Shown here one piece after another: positions 27,585-37,187 of a stretch of DNA of 64,000 bases (the first letter of the stretch is position 1; the number at the start of each line of letters is the position of its first letter). The stretch comes from Methylotenera sp. G11. Lineage in GTDB: Bacteria; Pseudomonadota; Gammaproteobacteria; Burkholderiales; Methylophilaceae. Where the stretch lies: assembly GCF_000799735.1 (NCBI RefSeq), contig NZ_JUHH01000001.1:682001-746000 (forward strand), written 5' to 3'. A program made the position numbers and the translations under genes. The notes under the pieces are model-generated. The model worked only from the letters and a program-made list of their open reading frames with translations, did no database searches and had not been told where the DNA came from.

Positions 27585-29486
27585 CTATTGCTCTGCACTT
27601 TTATCCATTAACAATCTCTCGTTCACTTTGATTTTGGCTTTTTCGCGCAATGACTGCTTGTATGCTGTCAGGTACTCATCAGCCAATGCCGCATTCAGCT
27701 CAAACTTCGCACTCTTAATTGACTCATCATCACCAGCGGCAGAATTATCCACGCTGACGACTTTAACCAATAAGTAACCTTGTTTGCTATCTGCATGGCC
27801 TGAGTAAGCTGGCAATTTACTGATATCTGTTTTAAATACCTGCGTCATTGCCAATTGTGTCAGTCCTTGTGCTGTCTTGCGATCCACAGTCACTTCAGGA
27901 ATCCACTCTACGCCTGCCGCTTCCTTACCGGCTTGCAGGTTCTTCAGCGCGTCTTCACCTTTAGCAACTGCCAGTTTTGCAGCCGCTTCCAGTTTCAGCA
28001 ATGCTTCAATACCGCCTTTAACCTCATCAAAGCTCTTAGGCGTTGCCGGCTTGTAATCCAGAACACGGGCTGACAACAAGTTATTCGGTGAGATCTCGAT
28101 AGCTTCGGTGTTGCGGCGCTCTTTTATAGAATCTTCAGAAAAGATTGCGCTAACCACTTTGTCGCTCTTGAAGAATTTTGCGACATCTTCCCTTGAAGAC
28201 CAGTCAGATACCTGTACCTGTCCGCCGAATGTTTTCGCAGCAGGCTGCAAGCTATCAGACTGTTCGTATACGGTATTGCTGAACCCCTCGGCTTTTTCCG
28301 TGAAAGCGGCTTGTGCCTTCTGGAAAATCAACTCGCCTTTGATTTGTGGTTTCAGGCTCTCAAAATCTGAGCTTTGACCAGTGATTTCGGTCAGCTTGAT
28401 AATGTGGTAGCCAAACTCGGATTCAACCAGGTCGCTCACCTGGCCAACCTTCATGCCAAATGCAGCATCTTCAAAAGGTTTAACCATTGCACCTCGACCA
28501 AAGCTACCCAGATCGCCGCCTTTGGTTGCAGATCCCGGATCCTGTGAGTTTTTGATTGCAAGTTCTTCGAATGATTTCGGATTCTTTCTGATTGCAGCCA
28601 AAAGCCCTTCTGCCTTGGCTTTAGCCGCCTGTTTCTGTTCCGCTGTTGCACTGACACCAAAGCCGATCAGGATGTGGCTGGCACGCCTTTGTTCATTGCC
28701 CTGGAATTTTGATGCATTTTCATCATAAAACTTCCTGACTTCGGCATCATCCACTTTGATTGTAGGCACCAGGCTGCTTGCTGACAGCAACAGGAACTCG
28801 ATCTTGACTTGTTCAGGATTACGCAAACTGTCTTTATGTTTATCGTAATAAGCCTTCACTTCCGCAGGATCCACTTTGACCTGATCGATAAAATCTTTTG
28901 TTTTGATTTCTGAAACGGTAACCACGCGTTTTTGCTTGAGAAGCTTCAAGGTGCTTTCAGCGCGCGCATTTGAAATAAAGCCTAACTTAGCGATACCGTC
29001 CTGCGCCTGCTGTGCCAGCAAGTCGGCACGTACGGAGTCTTCGAACTTTTTAGGGGTCAGCTGATTCTGCTGCAGCAGTTCATCATACAACTCTTGTGAG
29101 AACTTACCGTCCTTCTGGAAGGTTGGCATGCCGGTAATGTAAGTAGCCAGCTGCGCATCACTGATTGCATATTTGGCAGTTTTAAGTTCTTTTTCCAGCA
29201 ATTGCTGATTGATCAGACGATCCAGCACCAGCATTTTAACCTGGGGATTATCCAGCTCTGCCGGATCAGCCTTACCCTCTGACTGGAGCCGGTTACGCAA
29301 ATTCTGCAATGCGTTCGAATATTCCTGTATGGATATGTTGCTGCCATCGACTTTGGCAACTGCAACATTATTACCGGCCTGACTTAAATAAGAGTCAATG
29401 CCAAATAAAGCAAATGGAATGGTGATCAGAGCCAGCAAGGTTTTACCAACCCAGCCTTGTGCAACAGAACGGATACTATCTAACAT
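27585..29486 (-). CDS. ppiD: PpiD-type periplasmic folding chaperone / peptidyl-prolyl isomerase
   Basis: A 633-residue inner-membrane-anchored chaperone assisting secreted and outer membrane proteins as they leave the Sec translocon. One N-terminal membrane segment (VGKTLLALITIPFALFGIDSYL) precedes a SurA_N-like chaperone region (VAVAKVDGSNISIQEYSNALQNLR...). A parvulin domain follows around residues 260-360 (RRASHILIGF, FEELAIKNSQDPGSATKGGDLGSFGRGAMVKPFEDAAF, ESEFGYHIIKL), then a C-terminal extension. I chose MLDSIRSVAQGW at 29486, the standard PpiD start, with AGAGAG upstream. An in-frame start 78 bases earlier adds a non-conserved leader. Position after hupB and two tRNAs is the usual one. 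Confidence 0.92.
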   Translation of the reverse strand: MLDSIRSVAQGWVGKTLLALITIPFALFGIDSYLSQAGNNVAVAKVDGSNISIQEYSNALQNLRNRLQSEGKADPAELDNPQVKMLVLDRLINQQLLEKELKTAKYAISDAQLATYITGMPTFQKDGKFSQELYDELLQQNQLTPKKFEDSVRADLLAQQAQDGIAKLGFISNARAESTLKLLKQKRVVTVSEIKTKDFIDQVKVDPAEVKAYYDKHKDSLRNPEQVKIEFLLLSASSLVPTIKVDDAEVRKFYDENASKFQGNEQRRASHILIGFGVSATAEQKQAAKAKAEGLLAAIRKNPKSFEELAIKNSQDPGSATKGGDLGSFGRGAMVKPFEDAAFGMKVGQVSDLVESEFGYHIIKLTEITGQSSDFESLKPQIKGELIFQKAQAAFTEKAEGFSNTVYEQSDSLQPAAKTFGGQVQVSDWSSREDVAKFFKSDKVVSAIFSEDSIKERRNTEAIEISPNNLLSARVLDYKPATPKSFDEVKGGIEALLKLEAAAKLAVAKGEDALKNLQAGKEAAGVEWIPEVTVDRKTAQGLTQLAMTQVFKTDISKLPAYSGHADSKQGYLLVKVVSVDNSAAGDDESIKSAKFELNAALADEYLTAYKQSLREKAKIKVNERLLMDKSAEQ

Positions 29487-29664
29487 AAAACTCTCTTTTA
29501 ATTTTTCACTGATAAGTAAAACATTTATGAACTTATACGAGACAAGTACATACCAAAACCGCATTAATATATCACAAGTTACAGGCTAGATATGCAGCAA
29601 CCGTGATATGACACAAGATATAGGGGATCGGTTCTTTTTATGCTGCAGCAAACGTGAGGTAGAA

Positions 29665-29702
29665 ATAAAAAAAGCGAGTCCTAAGACTCGCTTTTTTTAT
29701 TT
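29665..29702 (-). terminator. Terminator directly after tRNA-Asp
   Basis: AAAGCGAGTC, loop CTAA, GACTCGCTTT with A/T tracts on both sides. It begins at the 3' end of the tRNA gene, so the transcript can end right after CCA. The symmetric tracts would also work on the other strand. Confidence 0.88.
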
Positions 29703-29778
29703 GGCGGAGTGGACGGGACTCGAACCCGCGACCCCCGGCGTGACAGGCCGGTATTCTAACCAACTGAACTACCACTCC
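29702..29778 (-). tRNA. tRNA-Asp (anticodon GTC)
   Basis: A complete cloverleaf with acceptor GGAGTGG/CCACTCC, D-arm AGTTCAGTTGGTTAGA, anticodon arm around CCTGTCACG (anticodon GTC), T-arm GGTTCGAGTCC, discriminator G and an encoded CCA end. Confidence 0.97.
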
Positions 29779-29822
29779 ATAAAATCTGCGTTTCTACATC
29801 GTAAAGATTTTTTACAAAATAA

Positions 29823-29847
29823 AGAGTGCTTAAACTACCAGCACTCT
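29823..29847 (-). terminator. Possible terminator between tRNA-Val and tRNA-Asp
   Basis: On the minus strand, AGAGTGCT and AGCACTCT form an 8-bp stem with a 9-base loop, followed by TTATTTTG. It could separate, or serve as a processing signal between, the two tRNA genes. Confidence 0.5.
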
Positions 29848-29899
29848 AAATTTAATAAGTAGAAACGGCTTAGTCACTTACATTATCGTCGGTTTTTTT

Positions 29900-29975
29900 T
29901 GGTGGGTGCTAACGGGGTCGAACCGCTGACATTCGCCTTGTAAGGGCGACGCTCTACCAACTGAGCTAAGCACCC
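29900..29975 (-). tRNA. tRNA-Val (anticodon TAC)
   Basis: A complete cloverleaf with acceptor GGGTGCT/AGCACCC, D-arm TAGCTCAGTTGGTAGAGC, anticodon loop CTTACAA (anticodon TAC), T-arm GGTTCGACCCC, and an encoded CCA. It lies 19 bases after hupB and is probably processed from the hupB transcript or a shared one. Confidence 0.97.
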
Positions 29976-29994
29976 TGCCTAACCAACGAAAACG

Positions 29995-30267
29995 CTAGTT
30001 TACAGCATCTTTGAGCGCTTTACCAGCCCTAAATTTAGGAGAATTAGCAGCTTTGATCTTAATTGTTGCACCTGTGCGAGGATTGCGGCCATTACGAGCT
30101 TCACGCTTACCTACGTAAAAAGTGCCAAAACCGATTAATGTAACCAAATCACCCTTTTTTAATGCTTTTGTTACGGCAGCAGTTGTTGCATCCAATGCAC
30201 GGCCTGCAGCAGCTTTAGAAATACCTGCAGCACTTGCAACTTGATCAATTAGTTCTGATTTATTCAC
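29995..30267 (-). CDS. hupB: Nucleoid protein HU
   Basis: A 90-residue histone-like DNA-bending protein. It starts [26 protein letters not shown] and has the HU/IHF signature [26 protein letters not shown], whose arm inserts into the DNA minor groove. Full length for HU. AAAAAGGGGATTACACGTG gives a GGGGA ribosome-binding site. It follows lon on the same strand, with its own promoter in the 136-base gap. Confidence 0.96.
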   Translation of the reverse strand: MNKSELIDQVASAAGISKAAAGRALDATTAAVTKALKKGDLVTLIGFGTFYVGKREARNGRNPRTGATIKIKAANSPKFRAGKALKDAVN

Positions 30268-30340
30268 GTGTAATCCCCTTTTTAAGGTTTATTAAAGAAA
30301 AACAACGGTAATTTCCATGGGGAATAATCCCCGCACTGCC

Positions 30341-30370
30341 TTTATATCAAGCCTACAAAGGCCATGTCAA
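30341..30370 (-). promoter_or_regulatory. Sigma-70-type promoter for hupB
   Basis: On the minus strand, -35 TTGACA (30365-30370) and -10 TATAAA (30341-30346) are separated by 18 bases. The expected start near 30333 is followed by a small GGGGA/TCCCC hairpin in the leader. The promoter also contains two copies of AGGCTTGA 20 bases apart. Confidence 0.65.
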
Positions 30371-30403
30371 GCCTTTATAGACCTAATACCAGTACTTATT
30401 TTC

Positions 30404-32863
30404 TTAATGTTTTACGGCGTCAGATGTAGCAGTCTGCGTTTCCTGAGAGTTATCAGCAAGTTGAACCTCTTTTGCAGGAATTTCATTAACATCCGCAGCG
30501 TCCGCCAAAGGCACTGGCGCTGAAGCCAAAGCCAATGCCAGCACGTCATCGATCCATTTTACCGGATGAATATCCAGGTGATTCTTGATGTTTTCGGGAA
30601 CGTCACTCAAATCTTTGACATTCTGTTGCGGAATCAATACGGTTTTAATGCCGCCGCGGTGCGCAGCCAGCAGTTTCTCTTTCAACCCACCGATAGGCAG
30701 CACTTCGCCCCTTAAGGTAATCTCACCGGTCATTGCGACATCTGCGCGCACAGGAATCCCCGTCAGGATGGAAACCAGAGCGGTAGTGATAGCAATACCC
30801 GCGCTGGGGCCATCTTTAGGTGTTGCCCCTTCCGGAAAGTGAATGTGTATATCATTCTCTTCATAGAAATTACTAGCGATACCTAAACGCTGCGCACGGC
30901 TTCTTACCACGCTCATAGCAGCCTGGGTGGATTCTTTCATGACATCGCCCAGCTTGCCGGTAGTGGTGGTTTTACCTTTACCCGGCAGCAGTACCGCTTC
31001 AATCGTCAATAACTCGCCGCCAACTGAAGTCCAGGCAAGGCCGGTTACCTGGCCAACCTGATTCTCTTTTGCCGCCACGCCAAAGTCATAACGCTGTACG
31101 CCAAGATATTTATCGAGGTTTTTAGGTGTCACATTGATTTTCTTAGGCGCTGTCGCGGCTTTTTTCGCTTTGGCAGTCAACAGCTCTTTCACTACTTTCC
31201 TGCATACTTTGGCGACTTCCTGCTCCAGCCTGCGCACGCCGGCCTCGCGTGTGTAATAACGTACGATATCCCGTACCGCAGCTTCAGACACATGCAGTTC
31301 CTCATCCTTCAAGCCATGTGACTTGAGCTGTTTAGGCAACAGGTAGCGCATTGCGATGTTTACTTTTTCATCTTCCGTATAACCGGACAGGTTGATGATT
31401 TCCATACGATCCAGCAAAGGCGCAGGAATATTCATTGAGTTGGCAGTCGCCACGAACATTACATCGGAGAGATCATACTCAACCTCGACATAATGATCCA
31501 CAAAAGTATGGTTCTGTTCCGGATCCAGCACTTCCAGCAATGCTGATGAAGGGTCGCCCCTGAAGTCCTGTCCAAGCTTGTCCACTTCGTCCAGCAGGAA
31601 CAACGGGTTTTTCACGCCGACTTTAGTCATGCTCTGCAGGATTTTGCCTGGCATGGAACCGATATAAGTACGTCTGTGACCGCGAATTTCAGATTCATCA
31701 CGCACACCGCCCAGCGCCATGCGCACAAATTTACGGTTCACCGCTTTCGCAATGCTTTGGCCTAATGAAGTTTTACCTACACCAGGAGGGCCAACCAGGC
31801 ACAGTATCGGCGCTTTGATTTTATCAACGCGCTGCTGCACCGCAAGATACTCGACAATGCGCTCTTTCACTTTTTCGAGGCCATAATGGTCATCATCCAG
31901 CACAGCTTCAGCCTTAGCCAGATTCTTGCTGATTCTGGTTTTTTTATTCCACGGCAGGCTGATCAGCGTATCGATAAAATTACGCACGACTGAAGCCTCT
32001 GCCGACATCGGCGACATCAGCTTAAGCTTCTTGAGCTCACTCGCCACTTTTGCCTGTGCATCCTTGGGCAATTTAGCATCTTCAATGCGCTTTTCAAGCT
32101 CATCCATCTCAGCATTTTCGTCATGTTCGCCCAGCTCTTTCTGGATAGCTTTCACCTGCTCATTCAAATAATACTCACGCTGCGTTTTTTCCATCTGGCG
32201 CTTTACGCGGCCACGTATGCGTTTTTCAACCTGCAGAATATCGATCTCGCCTTCCATCAGGCGCAGCAGATGTTCCAGACGCTCTGCAACATCGAACATT
32301 TCAAGGATTTTTTGCTTCTCTTCAAGCTTAAGTGTCAAATGCGCGGCAATGGTATCTGCCAGCCGGCCGGCTTCATCTATCGTAGCAAGTGAAGTCAGGA
32401 TTTCAGGCGGGATTTTCTTGTTCAGTTTGACGTACTGGTCAAACTGCGCAAATACTGTACGCATTAAAGCCTGTATTTCCACATCGGTTTCAGATTCGGC
32501 AATCAGCTCAGGACGCGCAGCGAAGCACTCTTCCGTTTCAGTAAACTCGTTGATTTTTGCGCGCTGGACCCCTTCTACCAGCACTTTAACAGTGCCATCC
32601 GGCAGTTTCAGCATTTGCAGTACGGTTGCAACGGTTCCCACTTCATGCAGATCGCTCGCTTCAGGATCGTCTTTGCTGGCAGACTTCTGCGCTACCAGTA
32701 AAATCTGCTTATTGCCTTCAGACGCAAGCTCTAGCGCCTTGACGGATTTTGTGCGTCCAACAAAGAGGGGAATTACCAGATGCGGATATACAACGACATC
32801 ACGCAACGGCAAGAGCGGTAATAGACCGCTATCTGGACTATATGAAGGTAATAATTGTGCCAT
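30404..32863 (-). CDS. lon: ATP-dependent protease Lon (LonA)
   Basis: An 819-residue cytoplasmic AAA+ protease for misfolded and regulatory proteins. It has the N-terminal LON domain ([21 protein letters not shown]), a coiled-coil region ([28 protein letters not shown]), an AAA+ module with Walker A GPPGVGKT near residue 362 and FLLDEVDKL, and the protease domain with catalytic Ser in [10 protein letters not shown] near 686 and its Lys partner further on ([17 protein letters not shown]). The C-terminal about 35 residues form an acidic, alanine-rich tail longer than in E. coli. A sigma-32-type promoter lies upstream. Confidence 0.97.
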   Translation of the reverse strand: MAQLLPSYSPDSGLLPLLPLRDVVVYPHLVIPLFVGRTKSVKALELASEGNKQILLVAQKSASKDDPEASDLHEVGTVATVLQMLKLPDGTVKVLVEGVQRAKINEFTETEECFAARPELIAESETDVEIQALMRTVFAQFDQYVKLNKKIPPEILTSLATIDEAGRLADTIAAHLTLKLEEKQKILEMFDVAERLEHLLRLMEGEIDILQVEKRIRGRVKRQMEKTQREYYLNEQVKAIQKELGEHDENAEMDELEKRIEDAKLPKDAQAKVASELKKLKLMSPMSAEASVVRNFIDTLISLPWNKKTRISKNLAKAEAVLDDDHYGLEKVKERIVEYLAVQQRVDKIKAPILCLVGPPGVGKTSLGQSIAKAVNRKFVRMALGGVRDESEIRGHRRTYIGSMPGKILQSMTKVGVKNPLFLLDEVDKLGQDFRGDPSSALLEVLDPEQNHTFVDHYVEVEYDLSDVMFVATANSMNIPAPLLDRMEIINLSGYTEDEKVNIAMRYLLPKQLKSHGLKDEELHVSEAAVRDIVRYYTREAGVRRLEQEVAKVCRKVVKELLTAKAKKAATAPKKINVTPKNLDKYLGVQRYDFGVAAKENQVGQVTGLAWTSVGGELLTIEAVLLPGKGKTTTTGKLGDVMKESTQAAMSVVRSRAQRLGIASNFYEENDIHIHFPEGATPKDGPSAGIAITTALVSILTGIPVRADVAMTGEITLRGEVLPIGGLKEKLLAAHRGGIKTVLIPQQNVKDLSDVPENIKNHLDIHPVKWIDDVLALALASAPVPLADAADVNEIPAKEVQLADNSQETQTATSDAVKH

Positions 32864-32919
32864 GTGTAGACTTCCAAAATTAAGCTAAAAAGTAAGCAGG
32901 AATACTTATATAACTGTTG

Positions 32920-32945
32920 ATGGGGTTAATTCTTATGAGTTCAAG
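32920..32945 (-). promoter_or_regulatory. Heat-shock (sigma-32/RpoH) promoter for lon
   Basis: On the minus strand, CTTGAA (32940-32945) and CCCCAT (32920-32925) are separated by 14 bases, matching the RpoH consensus in both hexamers and spacing. Transcription would start near 32912, about 50 bases before the lon ATG. Confidence 0.75.
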
Positions 32946-33065
32946 TGTTAATTGATATTTAAGCACTAAATTAGCGAATCAGTGCTAATAATATAAAAGA
33001 AATTTAACGAGATCCGTTAAACAAAAAAGAACAGCAGGTATTTCAAGGAGATGGCTCTAAATAAT

Positions 33066-33101
33066 TAGTCCCGGCTTGTTTGAAAATACAAACCGGGACT
33101 A
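33066..33101 (-). terminator. Hairpin terminator after clpX
   Basis: A 9-bp stem TAGTCCCGG / CCGGGACTA with an 18-base inner region that can pair further. It lies 29 bases after the clpX stop. The downstream tract is A/T-rich but has no strong T run, so efficiency is uncertain. Confidence 0.6.
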
Positions 33102-33129
33102 TATTTATCTAGCGGAATGATGAATGAAG

Positions 33130-34410
33130 CTAGCTGGCAGCTTCTTCCATGGCTTTGTCTTCATAGATAAGGATAGGTGGTGCATCACCGCGGATAACGC
33201 CCTCATCCACTACTACTTTGCTTAAGTTTTTCAAGGATGGCAACTCATACATGATCTCAAGTAATGAATGCTCCATGATCGAACGCAAACCACGTGCACC
33301 TGTTTTACGTTCCAGGGCTTTTTTCGCGATCAGCAACAATGCGGATTCCCTGAATTCAAGGTCAACCCCTTCCATCTTGAACAGCTTGATGTATTGTTTG
33401 GTCAGCGCATTCTTAGGTTCGGTCAGGATAGTCATCAGCGCGGCTTCATCCAATGATTCAAGCGTAGCTACAACAGGCAGACGCCCGATAAACTCAGGAA
33501 TCAGGCCGAACTTGATCAGGTCTTCAGGCTCTACATCGCGCAATACCGTACCGACTTCGCGCACGTCAACCTTGCTTTTCACTTCAGCGCCAAAACCGAT
33601 ACCGCCTTTTTCTGAACGCAGGCGGATCACCTTCTCCAATCCATCAAATGCACCGCCGCAGATGAACAGGATATTGGTCGTATCAAGCTGCACAAACTCC
33701 TGATTAGGGTGCTTACGGCCACCTTGCGGCGGAATCGAAGCCACGGTACCTTCAATCAGCTTCAATAGCGCCTGCTGCACGCCTTCACCGGATACGTCAC
33801 GAGTAATCGAAGGGTTATCTGACTTGCGTGAAATCTTATCCACTTCATCGATGTAAACAATGCCACGCTGTGCTTTCTCGATATCGTAATCGCACTTCTG
33901 CAACAGCTTCTGCATAATGTTTTCAACGTCTTCGCCCACATAACCAGCTTCGGTCAATGTAGTCGCATCCGCCATCACGAACGGCACATCCAACAACCTT
34001 GCCAGCGTCTGGGCAAGCAATGTTTTACCGGAACCGGTCGGGCCTATCAGCAGGATATTGCTTTTTGCGATTTCAACTTCATCTTTTTGGCCGCCGTTAG
34101 ACAGGTTGTTATGTCCCAGACGTTTATAGTGGTTATACACCGCAACAGCAAGATTCTTCTTGGCCTGGGTCTGGCCGATTACGTATTGATCCAGTATTTT
34201 GCAGATTTCCTGCGGTGTAGGCAGGTTGGCTTCGGCAGACTTCAGACCGTCCGAATTCTGCACTTCTTCCTTAATGATATCGTTGCATAAATCAACACAT
34301 TCATTACAAATGAATACAGAAGGACCCGCGATCAGTTTTTTAACTTCGTGTTGGCTTTTGCCACAAAAAGAGCAATAAAGTAATTTATCGTCGTCGGCTT
34401 TAGTGGCCAT
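33130..34410 (-). CDS. clpX: ClpX, ATP-dependent unfoldase subunit of ClpXP
   Basis: A 426-residue AAA+ protein that recognises tagged substrates and threads them into ClpP. The N-terminal zinc-binding domain has Cys13, Cys16, Cys35 and Cys38. Walker A is GPTGSGKT, the pore loop is GYVGEDVE, Walker B is VYIDEVDKI, and the ClpP-binding IGF-type loop is in the [14 protein letters not shown] to GGIGFGAEV region. The gene follows clpP with about 107 bases between, containing a weak palindrome. The order tig-clpP-clpX-lon is the conserved proteobacterial one. Confidence 0.97.
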   Translation of the reverse strand: MATKADDDKLLYCSFCGKSQHEVKKLIAGPSVFICNECVDLCNDIIKEEVQNSDGLKSAEANLPTPQEICKILDQYVIGQTQAKKNLAVAVYNHYKRLGHNNLSNGGQKDEVEIAKSNILLIGPTGSGKTLLAQTLARLLDVPFVMADATTLTEAGYVGEDVENIMQKLLQKCDYDIEKAQRGIVYIDEVDKISRKSDNPSITRDVSGEGVQQALLKLIEGTVASIPPQGGRKHPNQEFVQLDTTNILFICGGAFDGLEKVIRLRSEKGGIGFGAEVKSKVDVREVGTVLRDVEPEDLIKFGLIPEFIGRLPVVATLESLDEAALMTILTEPKNALTKQYIKLFKMEGVDLEFRESALLLIAKKALERKTGARGLRSIMEHSLLEIMYELPSLKNLSKVVVDEGVIRGDAPPILIYEDKAMEEAAS

Positions 34411-34517
34411 GGATTTAGTCCTATTAGTGTATTGCGCAGGAAAACCTAGCTGAGCCAGGTTCCATGCATGTTTGATGCTACTACTATACTATTAATAAAA
34501 TAGAGTGAATAGTGCAA

Positions 34518-35162
34518 TTACGCAGCTTCGTTGCGGCTACCAATCACTTTATCAATCATGCCGTACTCAACTGACTGCTCGGCACTCATGAAATTATCGC
34601 GCTCAGTATCGCGGTCGATTTCTTCAGAAGTCCTGCCAGTATGATGCGCAAGGATGTCGTTTAGTTTTGAACGCAAGTAGAGAATTTCTTTTGCGTGGAT
34701 TTCAATATCGGTAGACTGCCCCTGGAACCCGCCGGAAGGCTGGTGAATCATGATACGGGAATTAGGCAAGCTGAAACGTTTGCCTTTTGCACCGGCAGCC
34801 AACAGGAAAGCACCCATGCTGGCCGCCTGGCCGATACATAACGTGCTTACGTCAGGTTTGATAAACTGGATGGTATCGTAGATCGACATACCGGCAGTGA
34901 CGGAACCACCGGGAGAGTTGATATACAGGTAGATATCCTTATCCGGGTTTTCGGCTTCCAGAAACAACAGCTGCGCTACCACAAGGTTTGCAGACATGTC
35001 GTTAACCGGCCCAACCAGAAATATCACACGCTCCTTAAGCAAGCGTGAGTAAATATCATAGGAACGCTCGCCGCGACCACTCTGCTCAACCACCATCGGG
35101 ATATAACCCAATCCGGTCGGTACTGAATCAAACTGAGATTGCGGTTGCGGCATTTTATTCAT
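34518..35162 (-). CDS. clpP: ClpP, ATP-dependent Clp protease proteolytic subunit
   Basis: A 214-residue serine protease forming the tetradecameric chamber of ClpXP/ClpAP. The catalytic triad is Ser115 (GQAASMGAF), His140 ([10 protein letters not shown]) and Asp189 (DTERDN), with the spacing of E. coli ClpP. A short N-terminal propeptide is likely removed. The ATG overlaps the trigger factor stop by one base (TAATG), so translation is coupled. Confidence 0.97.
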   Translation of the reverse strand: MNKMPQPQSQFDSVPTGLGYIPMVVEQSGRGERSYDIYSRLLKERVIFLVGPVNDMSANLVVAQLLFLEAENPDKDIYLYINSPGGSVTAGMSIYDTIQFIKPDVSTLCIGQAASMGAFLLAAGAKGKRFSLPNSRIMIHQPSGGFQGQSTDIEIHAKEILYLRSKLNDILAHHTGRTSEEIDRDTERDNFMSAEQSVEYGMIDKVIGSRNEAA

Positions 35163-36466
35163 TAGGCAGTTCCCATTAAATCATCAAACTTAACTTTTTT
35201 ATCAGTTACTTTAACTTGCGTCAGCACCCAGCTCACGGCATTTTCTTCTGTAGCCAAAGCCGCAGGCTCATCCAGGCGTTTTGGATCAGCATAGTACCAG
35301 GTCACAACATCCGCCGGACGCTCGAAACTTTGCGAGAACACATCAACCATTGCTCGCACTTGGTCAGCATTTGCATGCAGACCATTCTTGTTGATCAACT
35401 CACCAAGCAACAGGCGTAATTTACTGCTGCGTTTAGCCTGATCTTCAAACATTGACGGCTCAAGCCTGATGTTGGATATATCTGCGCCGCGCTGTTTCAG
35501 GTTCTGCTCGGTAGTCTGCATCATGCGATTGATTTCAACTTCCAGGATTGCACGTGGAATATCGAACTCTGAATTGTCAGCCAATGCCTGGAACACCTGT
35601 TCCTTCAGTTTGGCGCTCACACGCTTGGCAACCTCCTGCTTCAGGCTTTCGGCAATCTCAGCCTTCATTTTTTCTACATCGCCATCTTCGATGCCTAAGC
35701 TCTTAGCAAAGTCCGCATCAATTTCAGGATATTTAGGCTGAGACACGCTGTTGAATGTAACTTCATACCCAACGGTTTTACCTGCGATCTGGGCAGACTC
35801 ATAGTCTTCAGGATAGGTAATATCGAATTTTTTGCTAACGCCAGTTTTGCTGCCGATCAGCTCATCGTCAAAAGAAGCCACACGGCCGCCTTCGCCAATC
35901 ACCAGGTCAATGCCGTTATCACCGGTTGACTCGACTTCCTGGCCATCCAGAAATGCTTTCAAGGTTACATTAACGCGATCGCCTTTCTTGGATGCGCGCT
36001 TAACCGGCTCGAAGCTGACACGCTGTTTAACCAGCACATCCAGCGTTTTCTTAACGTCAGCATCAGAAATATCAGTCACTGGACGCTCGATTTTTACTTT
36101 AGACAGGTCACCGATAGCCACTTCAGGAAAAATTTCGAATGTAGCCGTGTATTCCAGAACCTCTGAAGCCGCGTCAAAAGGTTTATGTTCAATATTAGGG
36201 AACCCGGCAACGCGCAACTTGTTTTCTTCAACCGCATCGCCAAAGCTTTTCTCAACCGCGCCTGAGTAAACTTCATCACGCACCTGGTTGCCGTAATGCT
36301 GATTCACCAAACCGATCGGCGCCTTGCCCGGCCTGAAGCCAGCAAACTTTGCCGTACGTGAGATTTGGTTTAATCGTTGTTTGATCTGCGCCTCTAATGG
36401 CTGTAGCGGAACGCTGATAGTGATTCTACGTTCAAGGTTGCCGAGGGTTTCAACATTCAGAGCCAT
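35162..36466 (-). CDS. tig: Trigger factor, ribosome-associated chaperone
   Basis: A 434-residue chaperone that meets nascent chains at the ribosome exit. The ribosome-binding signature GFRPGKAP lies near residue 44, the FKBP-type isomerase domain at about 160-245 ([44 protein letters not shown]), and the helical C-terminal cradle follows. Length is normal. tRNA-Leu ends about 105 bases upstream on the same strand. Confidence 0.96.
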   Translation of the reverse strand: MALNVETLGNLERRITISVPLQPLEAQIKQRLNQISRTAKFAGFRPGKAPIGLVNQHYGNQVRDEVYSGAVEKSFGDAVEENKLRVAGFPNIEHKPFDAASEVLEYTATFEIFPEVAIGDLSKVKIERPVTDISDADVKKTLDVLVKQRVSFEPVKRASKKGDRVNVTLKAFLDGQEVESTGDNGIDLVIGEGGRVASFDDELIGSKTGVSKKFDITYPEDYESAQIAGKTVGYEVTFNSVSQPKYPEIDADFAKSLGIEDGDVEKMKAEIAESLKQEVAKRVSAKLKEQVFQALADNSEFDIPRAILEVEINRMMQTTEQNLKQRGADISNIRLEPSMFEDQAKRSSKLRLLLGELINKNGLHANADQVRAMVDVFSQSFERPADVVTWYYADPKRLDEPAALATEENAVSWVLTQVKVTDKKVKFDDLMGTA

Positions 36467-36571
36467 GCTGTAATTCCTAAAATTTTTAACCGCAAGTCAT
36501 GAGCAGATGCATCTAGAAAAATCATTTTCCAGATTAAAGCCATCTTGATGACATGCTATTTAAAGTAAAGT

Positions 36572-36656
36572 TGGTGCGAAAGGAGAGACTCGAACTCTCA
36601 CGCCGCGAGGCGCTGGAACCTAAATCCAGTGCGTCTACCAATTCCGCCACTTTCGC
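36572..36656 (-). tRNA. tRNA-Leu (anticodon TAG)
   Basis: An 85-base class II tRNA. Acceptor GCGAAAG pairs with CTTTCGC, the D-arm is GGCGGAATTGGTAGACGC, the anticodon stem CTGGA/TCCAG encloses loop TTTAGGT (anticodon TAG), the long variable arm is CGCCTCGCGGCGT, the T-arm is AGTTCGAGTCT, and CCA is encoded. Confidence 0.97.
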
Positions 36657-36898
36657 AGGTAGTGTACGGCTTACAAAACATCAGCCGTTCAGATAATTCG
36701 CTATTGTATCCCAAGTTTTCACATTGAGAAAAGACATAAAATGAAAAAGCGATAAATTATTCGGGCCTGCGCATTATTTAATCAGCGCACCCCGCCCATA
36801 CCAGACAATGCTGAAAATATAGCGGTATCAGCAATGATTGTGCGAGAATAACACCAAGACTTCCTTTAGACATCAATTGAAAATTAAAGCTGACGACC

Positions 36899-37147
36899 AT
36901 GCCAAACACCATTAATCAAAATGAAATCAATATGCTGCGTGCAGAATTAGAGCTGCTGATGCGTGAGCGACAAGCCCTGCTCAAGATTGCCGGGGTCGCC
37001 GCAGGGCTCATCGCAGAAATGGATAGCCATGAACTTCCGATTGCTACTGTAGAAGCAGCAGATCTGCTTGCAACATCAATCAACAGCCTAAGTGAAGAAA
37101 CATTGCAGGATGCATTAAGCGCCGTCAATGCCGAAATCGTTGGATAA
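36899..37147 (+). CDS. Small hypothetical helical protein (82 aa)
   Basis: The family is not recognised. It is predicted largely helical: an N-terminal coiled-coil-like stretch INMLRAELELLMRERQALLKIAG, a small-residue segment AGVAAGLIAEM, then an acidic C-terminal half. It has no signal peptide, cysteines or membrane segment. The ribosome-binding site is weak. It is 40 bases upstream of the efflux outer-membrane gene on the same strand and could be the first gene of that operon. Codon composition resembles the neighbours, which supports it being real. Confidence 0.5.
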   Translation: MPNTINQNEINMLRAELELLMRERQALLKIAGVAAGLIAEMDSHELPIATVEAADLLATSINSLSEETLQDALSAVNAEIVG

Positions 37148-37187
37148 ATGCACGGTCATCAATCACCGGTAAACTTGATCAGTCACC

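Noticed and set aside
27585-29564. Longer ppiD start at 29564
   Set aside because: The extra 26 residues are not PpiD-like and have no ribosome-binding site; MLDSIRSVAQGW is the family start.
29608-29862. Open reading frame of 84 codons on the plus strand
   Set aside because: It runs through the antisense of tRNA-Asp and its terminator; the EWTGLEPATPG-type peptide is a familiar artefact of tRNA genes.
33001-33065. A second RpoH promoter (CTTGAAAT near 33045) upstream of lon
   Set aside because: The -35-like hexamer is present but no CCCCAT-like -10 occurs at suitable spacing.
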